A stretch of 33,951 nt of DNA from an uncultured Rhodospirillales bacterium (GCA_905614355.1 CAJQSN010000063.1:1-33951); one strand, 5' to 3'; counted from the stretch's first letter, positions 20,621 through 30,539 are shown. The notes: generated by a model from the sequence alone, not told the origin. Translations and numbers: made by a program.

Positions 20621-21076
20621 ATGAAACATACTGGTGGTTGTCTTTGTGGAGATGTCCGATTTGAGGTTGAGGGTGAACCTTCTATGGTTGGTCTGTGTCA
20701 TTGCAGATATTGTCAATTAAGGACTGGCAGCGCTTTTGGTATATCTATTTACTTTCCCACAACTAAAATAAATGTAATTAGCGGTCGCTTTGATAAATAT
20801 GCTTATGATACGTCGAGTGGAGGAAAAGTTGTGGTGGATAGGTGTAAAACCTGCGGCACATCGTTGTTCTGGGAATTAAAACTGGAGAAACTTAGGGGTC
20901 TTAAGGGAACTGCCGGGGGTTCTTATGATCCTCCAACTTTTTGGTATAAAATAGAACATGAGGTCTTTGCCCGTTCTAAAGCAAATTTTTGTACTATCGA
21001 TGTTCCAGTGTCTTATACAACGTCTTTTACGTCCCTTCCTGTAAAACACGAAGAACCTAGATTAATTGGAGGTTAA
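20621..21076 (+). CDS. GFA-family (glutathione-dependent formaldehyde-activating-like) zinc protein
   Basis: About 151 residues from the ATG at 20621; a GTG six bases upstream is also possible. The signature GGCLCGDVRFEV, then GLCHCRYCQLRTGSAFG, then DRCKTCGTSLFWE supplies seven cysteines and a histidine for two zinc sites, as in GFA / CENP-V domain proteins. The family was named for S-hydroxymethylglutathione synthesis, but most members have no shown activity. A glutathione reductase is 7 kb away; no direct link. Confidence 0.82.
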   Translation: MKHTGGCLCGDVRFEVEGEPSMVGLCHCRYCQLRTGSAFGISIYFPTTKINVISGRFDKYAYDTSSGGKVVVDRCKTCGTSLFWELKLEKLRGLKGTAGGSYDPPTFWYKIEHEVFARSKANFCTIDVPVSYTTSFTSLPVKHEEPRLIGG

Positions 21077-21196
21077 ACGAGAGGGACATTATCACATCCA
21101 ATAATAAGAAGCGGAGTAGTAGTGTTTGATCTGTTCTTAAACAGTATAAAGAACTATAAAATATGGTTGGAATACTTAAAATCGTGAAAGACTAAT

Positions 21197-21355
21197 ATGC
21201 ATAAGAAAAAAATAATCAGTCCTTGTGTGTCTGTGTGTCGTTTAGATACTGAAGAGGTCTGTATAGGTTGTGGTAGAACCCGTAAAGAAATACGAGAGTG
21301 GACATTTTATAGTGACAAAAGACGAGTTACTATAATGCAGAGATTGGGTGTTTAG
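21197..21355 (+). CDS. DUF1289 mini-protein
   Basis: 52 residues: IISPCVSVCRLDTEEVCIGC, then GRTRKEIREWTFYSDKRR. The C...C...C-x2-C pattern with GCGRT..EI..W is diagnostic of DUF1289. The cysteines could bind zinc or iron. Function is unknown. It is likely in the cytoplasm. It starts 120 bases after the GFA gene with no clear ribosome site. Confidence 0.85.
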   Translation: MHKKKIISPCVSVCRLDTEEVCIGCGRTRKEIREWTFYSDKRRVTIMQRLGV

Positions 21356-21482
21356 TGTAAAAACTATTCGATGTTATTTGATAGCCCAAAAGTAGAAGCT
21401 ACCAATTTTGCTTTGCAAAGACTTATAGCACTAAATTTATCATTTGGAATAAGAACCGCCGTAACAGAGTGAGTCGTTTATA

Positions 21483-22046
21483 TTGAACAATAATGAAAAA
21501 TTAGATGCGTCTTCGCGTTTTCAAGACCGCCTACCTATATCATCTGATAAATTAATGGAAAAGTTGGACGAATGGGATATTAGTTATAAATGTTTTAGTC
21601 ATGTCCCACTTAGTACCGTGGCCGAATCTAAACAGGTTCAAAATCAATTTTTGAATAAAAAAAAAGGTGGTGGCCATATTAAAAATCTATATCTCAGGGA
21701 CCATAAAAAAAATGATATTTTAATCGTGGCTGAACAAGATTGTAAAATCGATTTGAAGAGATTAAAAGAAATTTTAAAAATGGGTCGTCTGTCGTTTGGC
21801 TCTCCAGATAGACTTATGGATAACTTGGGAGTTCGCCCAGGCGCAGTAACACCTTTTTCAATGATTACTGGTGTGAAAAAAAATGTAAGCTTATTTTTAG
21901 ATGCTGATTTAAAATCATGTTTAAAAATTTATGCTCATCCTCTTGTTAATGATAGAACTCTAGAAATTTCAATAGAAAATTTAGAGGACTTCTTTGATAA
22001 AATTGGGGTAGTTCCAAATTGGATAAGTTTTAATGTTATTAAATAG
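21483..22046 (+). CDS. YbaK/ProX-type aminoacyl-tRNA deacylase
   Basis: A 187-residue protein starting at TTG (the nearest ATG in frame would remove part of the domain). Family pattern: FSHVPLSTVAESKQVQNQFL, then GGGHIKNLYLRDHKKNDILI, with the catalytic lysine in the HIKNLYL strand, then LKMGRLSFGSPDRLMDNLGV and RPGAVTPFSMI. ProXp-ala-type enzymes free Ala wrongly charged to tRNA-Pro in trans. The length and the GSVTPF-like motif fit that subgroup. It is followed by an AT-rich gap and then a convergent gene. Confidence 0.82.
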   Translation: MNNNEKLDASSRFQDRLPISSDKLMEKLDEWDISYKCFSHVPLSTVAESKQVQNQFLNKKKGGGHIKNLYLRDHKKNDILIVAEQDCKIDLKRLKEILKMGRLSFGSPDRLMDNLGVRPGAVTPFSMITGVKKNVSLFLDADLKSCLKIYAHPLVNDRTLEISIENLEDFFDKIGVVPNWISFNVIK

Positions 22047-22170
22047 GTTATTATTTTAATAAAAATTAATAATAAACAAAAGTGGTATGCGGTCTTTATA
22101 AGAAAGTAATTTCATGAATTCAACTATCTGCAACATTGTAACCTAAGCCTGGTATATTAAATTTTATTTT

Positions 22171-22938
22171 TTATGCTCCCCTAATCTTCCTTCCTTCTGA
22201 ATGAAGTGATCTGATATTCTCATCACTCTCAGTAAAAGCATTAACCGTATCGGAAAGATCTTCAAAGTATTCTTTTGGGTAGCTAATACCCATACCAGAT
22301 GGAGTTCGGAATAATAATGAACTAATCAAGTGATTATTCTCTGATGCAATTTCGACAAAACTATTAACCATTTGGAAATTTATAACATCATGAAAGAGAT
22401 ACACGCATTGCTTGTTTGCTGATTCTTTACAGGCTAAAAAATCTTTAGTTTGTTGTTGAGGTGTATGCCCACCATCGATTAATACAAGGTCAATCCCTCC
22501 CTTAAAATTTTTGGTTATAACGTTAGTAACATCTTCTGGACTTTTTGCCTTAATAGCTCGTATTTCTGCTGAAATTTGTTTACCCAATTTATTTGTTTCT
22601 TTGATCCCGAGTGCTTCTTCTGGTCTTGGGCAAATATCAATGGCGACGATACGGGATGTTGGGCACATAAGACCAAGAGCTAAAGTTGTCCAGCCGAAAG
22701 AGTTTCCAATTACGAAAATATTTTTTGGTTTAATGATAGAAGTTATACAATTGACAAACACGAGTTCCGAGATTGCCAAGCCTCCGCCACGGCAGATGAT
22801 CTGACCATTTTGGCGAATATACGAGAAGGGTAGATAGGCATGATTAAACCCTGGAAAATGCAATGGAGAAAGTGAAGACTGCACTTCATAGCCATTTTTT
22901 TCATAGAGCTGTATTAAATCGACTAAAAATTTACTCAT
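22171..22938 (-). CDS. Class I SAM-dependent methyltransferase (Methyltransf_24-like)
   Basis: A 255-residue protein. Motif I is IFVIGNSFGWTTLALGLM, followed by the acidic residue of IVAIDICPRPEE and then IDLVLIDGGHTPQQQTKDF, a motif common in the Methyltransf_24 / catechol-O-methyltransferase-like group found in glycan and antibiotic clusters. HDVINFQMVNSF follows. The substrate is unknown. No sugar gene is adjacent. No Shine-Dalgarno is evident. Confidence 0.75.
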   Translation of the reverse strand: MSKFLVDLIQLYEKNGYEVQSSLSPLHFPGFNHAYLPFSYIRQNGQIICRGGGLAISELVFVNCITSIIKPKNIFVIGNSFGWTTLALGLMCPTSRIVAIDICPRPEEALGIKETNKLGKQISAEIRAIKAKSPEDVTNVITKNFKGGIDLVLIDGGHTPQQQTKDFLACKESANKQCVYLFHDVINFQMVNSFVEIASENNHLISSLLFRTPSGMGISYPKEYFEDLSDTVNAFTESDENIRSLHSEGRKIRGA

Positions 22939-23097
22939 GTAATAAGATGCCTAGGTTGGTTCAAAGGGCTACTTTAATTTATATAAAGTGATCGTATTAT
23001 TCTTAGACTTAACATAGGAGTGCTAATTTTCTATTATTTAGAATTAAAGTATAAATAATTTTTCGGCAAGTTATAGAAAAATGTTGGGCAGTTTGGA

Positions 23098-23253
23098 ATG
23101 AATAAGAATGATGAAACTAACTTTGATTTTGGTGTAATTAAGACTGAAAGGTTAACTGGGACGATGAGTATATTTATGCTTAAGTATGAGATAAATAAAA
23201 TGCGCAAAGGGAGGGTAATTTTTAACGGTGGTGAATTGAAATTTGGCGACTGA
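23098..23253 (+). CDS. Possible 51-residue ORF, perhaps a gene relic
   Basis: ATG at 23098 opens a frame reading MNKNDETNFDFGVIKTERLT and continuing to a TGA at 23251. The first ten residues recall the N-terminus of UbiE/MenG methyltransferases, but the rest does not fit, so it may be a scrap of such a gene. The remaining gap 22939-23326 shows nothing else I recognise. Confidence 0.2.
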   Translation: MNKNDETNFDFGVIKTERLTGTMSIFMLKYEINKMRKGRVIFNGGELKFGD

Positions 23254-23326
23254 AATGTCTAGCCCACTTAGGTACATTTTATACTATTCCCCTATTTATC
23301 TATGGCTCTTAAGATTATATTGGCTT

Positions 23327-24766
23327 TCATCCAATTAGTTTGGGCGGAGTCATTTTGGGTTTTATTTTTTCATAGGCCATCCCAATAGCCAGTAATCTTC
23401 TGTCGTCATTGGGCGGGCCATCAAATCCAATTGCGACAGGTAATCCGTTTGTTGTGAGACCAATAGGTAATGTTAACCCTGGATTTCCGCTTAAAGTCGC
23501 TGGTTGTACATTGTGGCTAGAGGCCATTAAATATGGAACGTCCTTTTCGCCTAGCCTATGGAGTTTTTGGTCGTTAAGCTTATTAGCTGGAACTAACGTT
23601 GATGGGAAAGCCAGTATGTCTAAGTTATTTACAGAAAATATTTTAGCATAAATTTGTTGAAGATCTGGTCTGAGCTTATGAACAGCATGATTGTATTCTT
23701 TTTCGGACACATTATCTGTTGAGGTAATGTCGATAAATACTTGTTTTAATCCACTAGCCGTTATTTTGCTCACTAAATTGCTATACTCTATATTTAAGCC
23801 TGACGCCTTTAAATAAGCAGGTAGTGCCCTAATTACTTCATACCTTACGATTGAATGTCCAATTTGGTTAATCAGGTTTTCAAGGCCAACCAAGTTAACC
23901 TCAATAATTTCCGCCCCTTCTTTTACAAGGTTATCCAGTTCAGAGTTAAACATCCGGTAAATTTCTGGATCACAGCCAATACAGAAAAATTGTTTGTCTA
24001 TACCAATCCGTAGTTTAGAGATTTTGATATTAGGGATTTTGTTCTCGCCTGAAATAGCGGTATCTAGAAGTGCGAGGTCTGCCACTGTTCTTGCCATTGG
24101 TCCAATTGTATCCCTAGTCCATGATAGTGGAACAACGCCTTCCTGTGAATACCTATTGATGCTAGGCCTAAGCCCACTGATACCACACCATGCTGATGGG
24201 TTTCTGACGCTACCTCCTGTATCGGTCCCGAGTCCGGCTGGAGCCAGTCTCGCAGCAATTGCGGCGGCTGTGCCACTTGAAGATCCAGAGGGTGATCTCT
24301 CAATGTCATATGGATTTTTTGTTGCTCCAAATGCACCCCATAAAATTTCTTCGTCCTTTCTTGTCCTTGTTATCCCCGGAGTGAATGCTAATTCATGCAT
24401 ATTGCTTTTGGACATAGTTATAGCGCCCGATTTTAATAATGCCGTTATCACAGGACCATGAGTTTTCGGAGTAAAATTTTTTAATGATTGTGTCGCTGCT
24501 GATGTTATAAACCCTTCAACGTCGATATTATCCTTAACCACTAAGGGTAACCCGTGAAGTATTCCAACCTTCTCTCCCGAAGTTAATTTTTGGTCGGCAT
24601 TAAATGCGGCGGCTAGAAACTGATTTTCGTTGAAATTAATCAAAGAATTAATATTTGTCCATATTCTAGCTTGTTCGATCAGGCCCTCCGCAATTTCTAA
24701 ACAAGATAAGTTTCTTTGGGCTATTTTCGATACTATTTCACTTGCGCTAAGTTCTGTAATTTCCAT
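23327..24766 (-). CDS. Amidase-signature hydrolase
   Basis: A 479-residue protein, normal length for the family. The Ser-cisSer-Lys triad can be placed: lysine in LVVKDNID (K78), serine in SPSGSSSGTAAAIA (about S162-S164) and SGGSVRNP-like TDTGGSVRNP (S186). IPNIKI onwards resembles indoleacetamide- and mandelamide-hydrolase types. Reaction: hydrolysis of a small amide to acid and ammonia; the substrate cannot be told. GatA is less likely because gatB and gatC are absent. Divergent from the GMC oxidoreductase with 70 bases between, so the two may share regulation in a catabolic unit. Confidence 0.85.
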   Translation of the reverse strand: MEITELSASEIVSKIAQRNLSCLEIAEGLIEQARIWTNINSLINFNENQFLAAAFNADQKLTSGEKVGILHGLPLVVKDNIDVEGFITSAATQSLKNFTPKTHGPVITALLKSGAITMSKSNMHELAFTPGITRTRKDEEILWGAFGATKNPYDIERSPSGSSSGTAAAIAARLAPAGLGTDTGGSVRNPSAWCGISGLRPSINRYSQEGVVPLSWTRDTIGPMARTVADLALLDTAISGENKIPNIKISKLRIGIDKQFFCIGCDPEIYRMFNSELDNLVKEGAEIIEVNLVGLENLINQIGHSIVRYEVIRALPAYLKASGLNIEYSNLVSKITASGLKQVFIDITSTDNVSEKEYNHAVHKLRPDLQQIYAKIFSVNNLDILAFPSTLVPANKLNDQKLHRLGEKDVPYLMASSHNVQPATLSGNPGLTLPIGLTTNGLPVAIGFDGPPNDDRRLLAIGMAYEKIKPKMTPPKLIG

Positions 24767-24836
24767 ACGTTTGAGCCTAGTAATAATTTATTGAAATGTA
24801 AAAATATTTTGACGAAGGAGGAGTATCTTCTAAACT

Positions 24837-26486
24837 GTGAGTGTTGTAAAAAAAGCATTACATATTGGAATGGAATTTAGGATGGGGCAAGATAGTTATG
24901 ACTATATTATAGTCGGGGCTGGCAGTGCTGGTTGTGTATTAGCAAATCGTTTAACAGCAACTGGTAAATATAAAGTCCTTCTTTTAGAAGCTGGAGGTGA
25001 GGATAGGAACCCCTGGATACATATCCCTATTGGCTATGGAAAAAATTTCTCAAATCCTAATATTAATTGGATGTATTCATCCGAGCCTGGAACTGACTGG
25101 GTTAAGCGAAGAATTCAGCAACCGCGTGGTAAAGTTCTTGGGGGATCAAGTTCAATAAATGGCCTTATCTATATGCGAGGTCAGAAGGAGGATTACGAGC
25201 ATTGGCGTCAATTGGGTAATACAGGTTGGGGTTATGAACAAGTACTGCATTATTTTAAGAAATCTGAAGATCAAGAAAATGGTGAGGGGGAATTCCACGG
25301 AGCGGGCGGTCCATTAACAGTTTCCAATCCGAGAGAGACGCATCCTATGGCCGACGCTTACATACAAGCTGCAATTGGTTCTGGCTATAAATTAAATAAT
25401 GATTTTAATGGTGTTGAGCAGGAGGGTTTTGGCTATCAACAATGGACCACCAGGAATGGCTGGCGTTGCAGCGCGTCTACTGGTTTTTTAAACCCAGCAC
25501 GAAAACGAAAAAATCTAATAGTGGTATCAAAGGCACACATTAATCGTATAATTTTTAATAATTTGCGTGCTGTTGGTGTTGAATATGAACGGCGGGGTCA
25601 AATTAAAAACGTGACAGCTAACCGTGAAGTTATAATAGCGACAGGGGCTTATAACTCACCTCAATTATTGCAATTATCTGGTGTTGGGCCGGCCGATCAT
25701 TTATCTGATCTTGGAATCAAAATAGTCCTAGATAAAAAAAGCGTAGGAAAAAACCTTCAAGATCACTTTAATGCACCATTGATGTTTGAATTAAACAAGA
25801 ACTTTACGGTTAATGATGTTCTCAACCAGTGGGGCCCAAAAATAAAACAAGGTTTGCGGTATTTATTCCAGCGGCGTGGCCTTTTAAGTATGGGCGTTGC
25901 TTATGCTGGCGGCTATATCAAGGCTCATCCGGATGCTGTGTCTCCCGATATTCAGAATTTACTAATGCTATTCACTTCTGAATTAATTGGCGGGCAGGTC
26001 GATCCATTCCCAGGGTGCGCCTCAGTTGTTGCTCTTTTAAGGCCAGAGAGTAGAGGAACTGTTGATATCTCCTCGGCGAACCCTAAGTCACCACCAAAAA
26101 TAACATATAATTTTTTAACTGCGGCTAAGGATAGGGAAACTCTAATTCTTGGAGTTAAGAAAATTAGAGAAATTATGAGCCACCAATCTATTAACCGCTA
26201 TATTGTTAGGGAAGTTCGCCCGGGATCAGAACTTAACCGCGATGAAGATATTCTTGATTTTCTCGAGAAGAGCGGACGAACTAGTTATCACCCAGTTGGT
26301 ACTTGTAGAATGGGATCTGATGATGAGGCTGTTGTTGATCCGCGTTTACGGGTTAAAGGTATCCAGTCGTTGAGAGTGGTTGACGCATCTATTATGCCAA
26401 CACTTGTTTCTGGCAACACTAATGCGCCAGTTATAATGATTGGAGAAAAGGCATCTGATATGATTTTGGAAGATGCAGTTGGTTAA
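24837..26486 (+). CDS. GMC-family FAD oxidoreductase (choline/alcohol dehydrogenase type)
   Basis: About 549 residues from the GTG at 24837, which has gaaggagga 14 bases upstream; an ATG at 24882 (MGQDSYDY) is the more usual domain start. The dinucleotide fold YDYIIVGAGSAGCVLANRL, then LLLEAGGEDRNPWIHIP, PRGKVLGGSSSINGLIYMRG, and GPADHLSDLGI are GMC hallmarks. The active-site pair is YHPVGTCRMG (His) and SGNTNAPVIMIGEKA (Asn). It probably oxidises a primary alcohol, using FAD. Next to an amidase and a broken Rieske oxygenase it suggests a former aromatic or alcohol catabolism cluster. Confidence 0.88.
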   Translation: MSVVKKALHIGMEFRMGQDSYDYIIVGAGSAGCVLANRLTATGKYKVLLLEAGGEDRNPWIHIPIGYGKNFSNPNINWMYSSEPGTDWVKRRIQQPRGKVLGGSSSINGLIYMRGQKEDYEHWRQLGNTGWGYEQVLHYFKKSEDQENGEGEFHGAGGPLTVSNPRETHPMADAYIQAAIGSGYKLNNDFNGVEQEGFGYQQWTTRNGWRCSASTGFLNPARKRKNLIVVSKAHINRIIFNNLRAVGVEYERRGQIKNVTANREVIIATGAYNSPQLLQLSGVGPADHLSDLGIKIVLDKKSVGKNLQDHFNAPLMFELNKNFTVNDVLNQWGPKIKQGLRYLFQRRGLLSMGVAYAGGYIKAHPDAVSPDIQNLLMLFTSELIGGQVDPFPGCASVVALLRPESRGTVDISSANPKSPPKITYNFLTAAKDRETLILGVKKIREIMSHQSINRYIVREVRPGSELNRDEDILDFLEKSGRTSYHPVGTCRMGSDDEAVVDPRLRVKGIQSLRVVDASIMPTLVSGNTNAPVIMIGEKASDMILEDAVG

Positions 26487-26517
26487 TTCTAAATTTTAAT
26501 ATTCTATAAAATTAGAA
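26487..26517 (+). terminator. AT-rich stem-loop after the GMC gene
   Basis: TTCTAA and TTTTA pair with TAAAA and TTAGAA, giving an 11-bp stem with one bulged A and an 8-base loop, starting directly after the stop codon. There is no T-run and no GC in the stem, so it would be a weak terminator at best. Confidence 0.25.
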
Positions 26518-26557
26518 ATAATGTTTAATAGAAGTTATTATAAATTGAGGATTCAAA

Positions 26558-27653
26558 TTGTTTTTAGATAAGGAATAACGGTGGCCTTTAAATGCGTGGT
26601 ATCATGCCGCGTGGGTTCATGAGATTAAAGGCGAAAAGCCTCTCGCGCGAACTCTACTTAATGAAGATGTTGTTTTATTCCGTGATGCTAATGGAGAGGC
26701 CCATGCGCTTGAAGATCGGTGTTGCCACCGCGCGACACCCTTAAGACTAGGCGATGTTGTCACAGAGGGTTTGCAATGCGGTTATCATGGCATGATTTTT
26801 AATGGTGCCGGTAAGTGTGTAAAAATTCCAGGTTAGAAAAAATTTCGCCTTATGCTAAAGTACGTAGCTTTCCTATTATTGAGCGGCAAGAGATTGTTTG
26901 GATCTGGATGGGGGGCCCGGCCTTAGCCGATGAAACTAAATTAATTATAGATTTTTCCTGGAACGATGATCATGAAAAATGGCCGCATATTCACGACATG
27001 TATCAGGTTGAATGTAATTATATGTTACTCATTGATAATCTTATGGACCTTATGCATATCCCTTATATTCATCGCAACACTATTGGAGGGGGAGATCAGC
27101 AGGGACAAGTTGATGCTACAATGGATGTAACACCCCGAGATACGGGTGTTCATTACATGCGATGGATGGAGAACATTTTGCCGCCCCCGACTTATGTAAA
27201 AGGTGCCGGTTTTAAAGATGGTACCCTTGTTGATCGCTGGCAAGAGTTTGATATATTGTGCCTGCAACCGTCCTCCAGTGGGTAGGCGCACTTGAATCAG
27301 GGCGAGGAGCAAGAGAAAATAGGAACCAGCCAGGTGGTTTTAACATTCGCATTTATCATGGGATCACGCCAAAAACGGAAAGTAGTTGTTATTATTTTTG
27401 GACGCCCCTTAATGGCTATAAACCAAAAGAAAAGGAAGCAACGCAGTTACTATATAAAGAAATTGCTTTTACATTCAATGAAGATATTGAATCTCGGCAA
27501 TCATGTATGGCGGCTACATTGGATCAAGTATTTTTTAATACTAAGGATGACAGTGCTCGGTTGTTGGCTCGGCGTAGCATTGAGCGCATGATCCAGAAGG
27601 AGACAAAAGCTCAGTTAGCCCCAGAATTGAGAAATATAGAAGTTTTGTTATAA
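26558..27653 (+). pseudogene. Rieske-type aromatic oxygenase (VanA-like), three lesions
   Basis: Three reading frames together spell an oxygenase alpha subunit. Frame one: a TTG start with gagga upstream, TAA at 26576, then WPLNAWYHAAWVHEIKGEKP, the Rieske centre RCCHRATPLRLGDV and LQCGYHGMIFNGAG, up to KIPG. A one-base loss near 26832 shifts to ISPYAKVRSFPIIE, WIWMG and the iron site LIDNLMDLMHIPYIHRN. A second one-base loss near 27264 shifts to PATVLQWVGA, ITPKTESSCYYFW and the C-terminal tail. The family O-demethylates or hydroxylates aromatics with a separate reductase, none of which is present. The enzyme is dead unless the lesions are sequencing errors. Confidence 0.82.
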
Positions 27654-28117
27654 TTTTATTGGATCCGCAAACTGCAACAATGAACCTTTTACAATTTTGA
27701 GCGTCCTCTGCATATTTTGAGTATAAGGGTTAGTTTTGGGATCCTTCCATATGTACGTTTGTACTTTCTTGCAGTATATACACCCTCCTTATTCTATAAA
27801 TATAGCTAGACGGTTACCATTTTGTTAGCCGCTTGAAAAATTTATTTTAATCTAAGAAGATCTCTAGGATGCAAGTGTGATGGTAAAGACCATTTATCCT
27901 TTTTCAGGTTGGAAAGCTAACATGTAATAGATTGTGTAGCAGCGGGATAAAAAATATGAAAAGGGGCATAGTACCAAGTTTTTAGAATAATCTCCATAAT
28001 TTAATTATTCTAATGATAAAAATAATAATTACAAATTAAACGACTAATTTAATATCCTTTAAAAGGGTTTATGGACAGATTATATGAATTAACTTTTGTA
28101 TCCTATACTTTGCTCGT
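27654..28117. other. Gene-free stretch
   Basis: About 500 bases between the oxygenase pseudogene and glutathione reductase with stops in all frames. I found no repeat box, RNA gene or recognisable protein piece. It may be decayed sequence of the lost catabolic cluster, since a reductase partner gene would be expected here. Confidence 0.5.
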
Positions 28118-28123
28118 TATAAT
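28096..28123 (+). promoter_or_regulatory. Putative promoter of glutathione reductase
   Basis: TTGTAT (28096-28101), a 16-base gap and TATAAT (28118-28123), predicting a start near 28130 and a leader of about 44 bases before the ATG at 28174. It is the best sigma-70-like match in this gap. It is a conventional layout, unlike the boxes in the left region. Confidence 0.4.
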
Positions 28124-28173
28124 TAACAAAAAAATTCGACTAAATATTTAACTTTGATTAGGTGTTAAGAAGT

Positions 28174-29526
28174 ATGTCAAATTATGATTACGATCTCATT
28201 ACAATCGGTGCCGGTTCCGGAGGTGTGCGCGCGTCTAGGTTGGCGGGTGGTTATGGTGCTCGAGTTGCCGTTTGCGAAGAAGATCGTGTAGGTGGTACGT
28301 GTGTTCTCAGAGGATGTATTCCTAAAAAGCTTCTAATCTATGGTGCCCATTATGCAGATTATATGGAAGATGCTAAGAACTATGGTTGGACCTTTGACGG
28401 TGTTAAGCACGATTGGCGCAAGTTGATTGAGAATAAAAATGCTGAACTTAGTCGCTTGAATAGTATTTATCTCAATATTTTAAAAAATAATAATGTTGAT
28501 CTAAAAGAAGGTCGTGGTGTTCTTATTGACGGGCATACTGTCGAGGTTGGCGGTAAACAGCTAACAACAGAAAATATACTAATTGCCGTTGGCGGTTGGC
28601 CTTCGATGCCAGATATCCCGGGTATTCAATATGCTATTTCATCAAATGAAGCTCTGGAATTGCCAGTGTTACCAAGACGGATGGTAATTGTTGGCGGTGG
28701 TTATATTGCTGTAGAATTTGCGGGTATATTTTCGGGGCTTGGTGTTGATGTAACAGAAATAATCCGTGCAGACAATATTCTCCGTGGTTTTGATAATGAT
28801 ATGCGGGTCTCTTTATTTGAAGAAATGGGAAAGCGAGGTATTACGATAAGAACTGAGACGGAAGTGCGAGGAATAGAGAAAGATGGTGCTATTTTTCATT
28901 TGCGATTGGGAAACGAGGAAATAATTGAGACTGATTGTGTGATGTATGCAACTGGACGTAACGCAAATACTAAGGAGTTGGGGCTTGAATTTGCGGGGAT
29001 TGAGATGAGAAGTAACGGCTCCATCAAAGTTGATGAATATAACCGGACGTCACAACCACATATTTATGCTGTCGGCGACGTAACGGACCGGATACAATTA
29101 ACACCTGTAGCAATTCAGGAAGGTCACGCTGTAGCTGATATGCTTTTTAATAATAATACACGAACGACGGACTATAAAAATGTACCGTCTGCTGTATTTT
29201 CAACACCGCCAATAGCAACTATAGGTCTTACTGAAGAGGAGGCGCGTGTAAAATATGATAAGGTTGACATCTATGATTCAAATTTTAAACCATTGGTACA
29301 TACGATATCTGGTCGGGATGAGCGTTCGTTCATGAAATTGATTGTTGAACCAAAATCTGATGTAGTTGTTGGTTGCCACATGATGGGTACTGACGCGCCT
29401 GAGATTATCCAAGGTATTGCAATAGCGATGAAGTGTGGTGCTACTAAAGCACAGTTTGATTCAACTACGGGCATTCATCCATCCTCTGCTGAGGAATTTG
29501 TTACTATGCGATCAAAGCGTGATTAG
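28174..29526 (+). CDS. gor: Glutathione-disulfide reductase
   Basis: 450 residues from the ATG at 28174 (aagaag just before it; an upstream GTG at 28162 is less likely). FAD fold YDLITIGAGSGGVRASRLA, redox disulfide GGTCVLRGCIPKK, NADPH fold VIVGGGYIAVEFAGIFSGLG with the following IIRADNILR arginines that select NADPH, FAD site IYAVGDVTDRIQLTPVA, and the C-terminal GIHPSSAEEFVTMR with the catalytic His-Glu pair. It reduces GSSG to GSH in the cytoplasm. In many alphaproteobacteria it precedes the DAHP synthase and nadE, as it does here but with one gene between. Confidence 0.93.
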   Translation: MSNYDYDLITIGAGSGGVRASRLAGGYGARVAVCEEDRVGGTCVLRGCIPKKLLIYGAHYADYMEDAKNYGWTFDGVKHDWRKLIENKNAELSRLNSIYLNILKNNNVDLKEGRGVLIDGHTVEVGGKQLTTENILIAVGGWPSMPDIPGIQYAISSNEALELPVLPRRMVIVGGGYIAVEFAGIFSGLGVDVTEIIRADNILRGFDNDMRVSLFEEMGKRGITIRTETEVRGIEKDGAIFHLRLGNEEIIETDCVMYATGRNANTKELGLEFAGIEMRSNGSIKVDEYNRTSQPHIYAVGDVTDRIQLTPVAIQEGHAVADMLFNNNTRTTDYKNVPSAVFSTPPIATIGLTEEEARVKYDKVDIYDSNFKPLVHTISGRDERSFMKLIVEPKSDVVVGCHMMGTDAPEIIQGIAIAMKCGATKAQFDSTTGIHPSSAEEFVTMRSKRD

Positions 29527-29609
29527 AAATTAGTTTAATTAAAAGGCTAATTGTTGTTAATTGTGGCTTTGGACCAGACGTTTCTTTATTATTTGAATAA
29601 ATTAGAGGG

Positions 29610-30539
29610 CTATTGTATTTTTAATATAATTTTTCCTCGGACATGATTGGTTTCAATAAGATTGTGAGCTTCGCGGATGTTTTCTAAAGGAATAATTTTG
29701 GTTTCTGGTGCGACGACGGCTCCAAGTTCATATAGTTCAATTATACGAAGAAGGTGAGCTCGGTCCCGATTTACATTGGGGCGTATTATTTTAATATCAC
29801 TCCTTGGTGGCTTAGCATTTTTTAGTAAAGGTGCAATGTATGCTATTCTTCCCCCTGTATTTAAAATATTAAGAGTTCGCTCGTGTACTTCTCCTCCGAT
29901 TAAATCAAAAGCGACGTTAATATTCGATAGAATTTTGTCAAAGTCTTCGGTGTTATAATCGATGGTCTTATCGGCTCCAAGACTGTATAAATATTCATGA
30001 TTTATGGGACTAGCTGTTGTTATAACTTCAGCGCCAATATGGTGTGCAAGTTGCACAGCATAACTACCAACACCTCCCGCGCCGCCATGAATTAAGATTT
30101 TCTCATTTGCCATTAATTTGAGATTATCTTCAATCGCAACTAACGCCGTTAATCCCGTTAAAGCGATGGCTGTTGCGTCATTATGTGACAGGCTATTGGG
30201 TTTGTGGGCAACCAAATCTGCATCAATTGCTAATTTTTCAAGGTAGGTGCCTTCTCGACCTGCGGGCAGTACCCCAAAAACAGGGTCTCCTGACTTAAAC
30301 TCTGTTACGCTATCCCCACATGTTTCTATAACTCCAGAAAAGTCACGACCTAAAACATAAGGGAAAGTAAATTTTTCATTTGTAGGGTATAGGCCTTGGC
30401 GCATTTTACTGTCGGCAGGATTGACGCTTGCTGCAAAAATATTTATCAGAACTTCGTTTGAAGAAATTACTGGTTGAGGAATTTCAACAAGATTTAAGAC
30501 ATCTGTGCCGCCAAATTTATTAATCTCGATAGCTCTCAT
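29610..30539 (-). CDS. MDR-family NADP-dependent quinone/alkene oxidoreductase
   Basis: A 309-residue protein of the zinc-free medium-chain dehydrogenase type. GroES-like N-terminal part (SVNPADSKMRQG, PYVLGRDFSGVIE, GDPVFGVLPAG), then the nucleotide fold ILIHGGAGGVGSYAVQLAHH and AEVITTASP, YLYSLGADKTIDYNTEDF, VAFDLIGG. No zinc-binding cysteines or structural zinc loop, so quinone or enoyl reduction with NADPH is expected. It faces gor tail to tail and the DAHP synthase head to head, with 104 bases for both promoters. Confidence 0.87.
   Translation of the reverse strand: MRAIEINKFGGTDVLNLVEIPQPVISSNEVLINIFAASVNPADSKMRQGLYPTNEKFTFPYVLGRDFSGVIETCGDSVTEFKSGDPVFGVLPAGREGTYLEKLAIDADLVAHKPNSLSHNDATAIALTGLTALVAIEDNLKLMANEKILIHGGAGGVGSYAVQLAHHIGAEVITTASPINHEYLYSLGADKTIDYNTEDFDKILSNINVAFDLIGGEVHERTLNILNTGGRIAYIAPLLKNAKPPRSDIKIIRPNVNRDRAHLLRIIELYELGAVVAPETKIIPLENIREAHNLIETNHVRGKIILKIQ

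Noticed and set aside
24064-24461. Open frames on both strands inside the amidase gene
   Set aside because: They overlap the catalytic region of the amidase and have no signature of their own.
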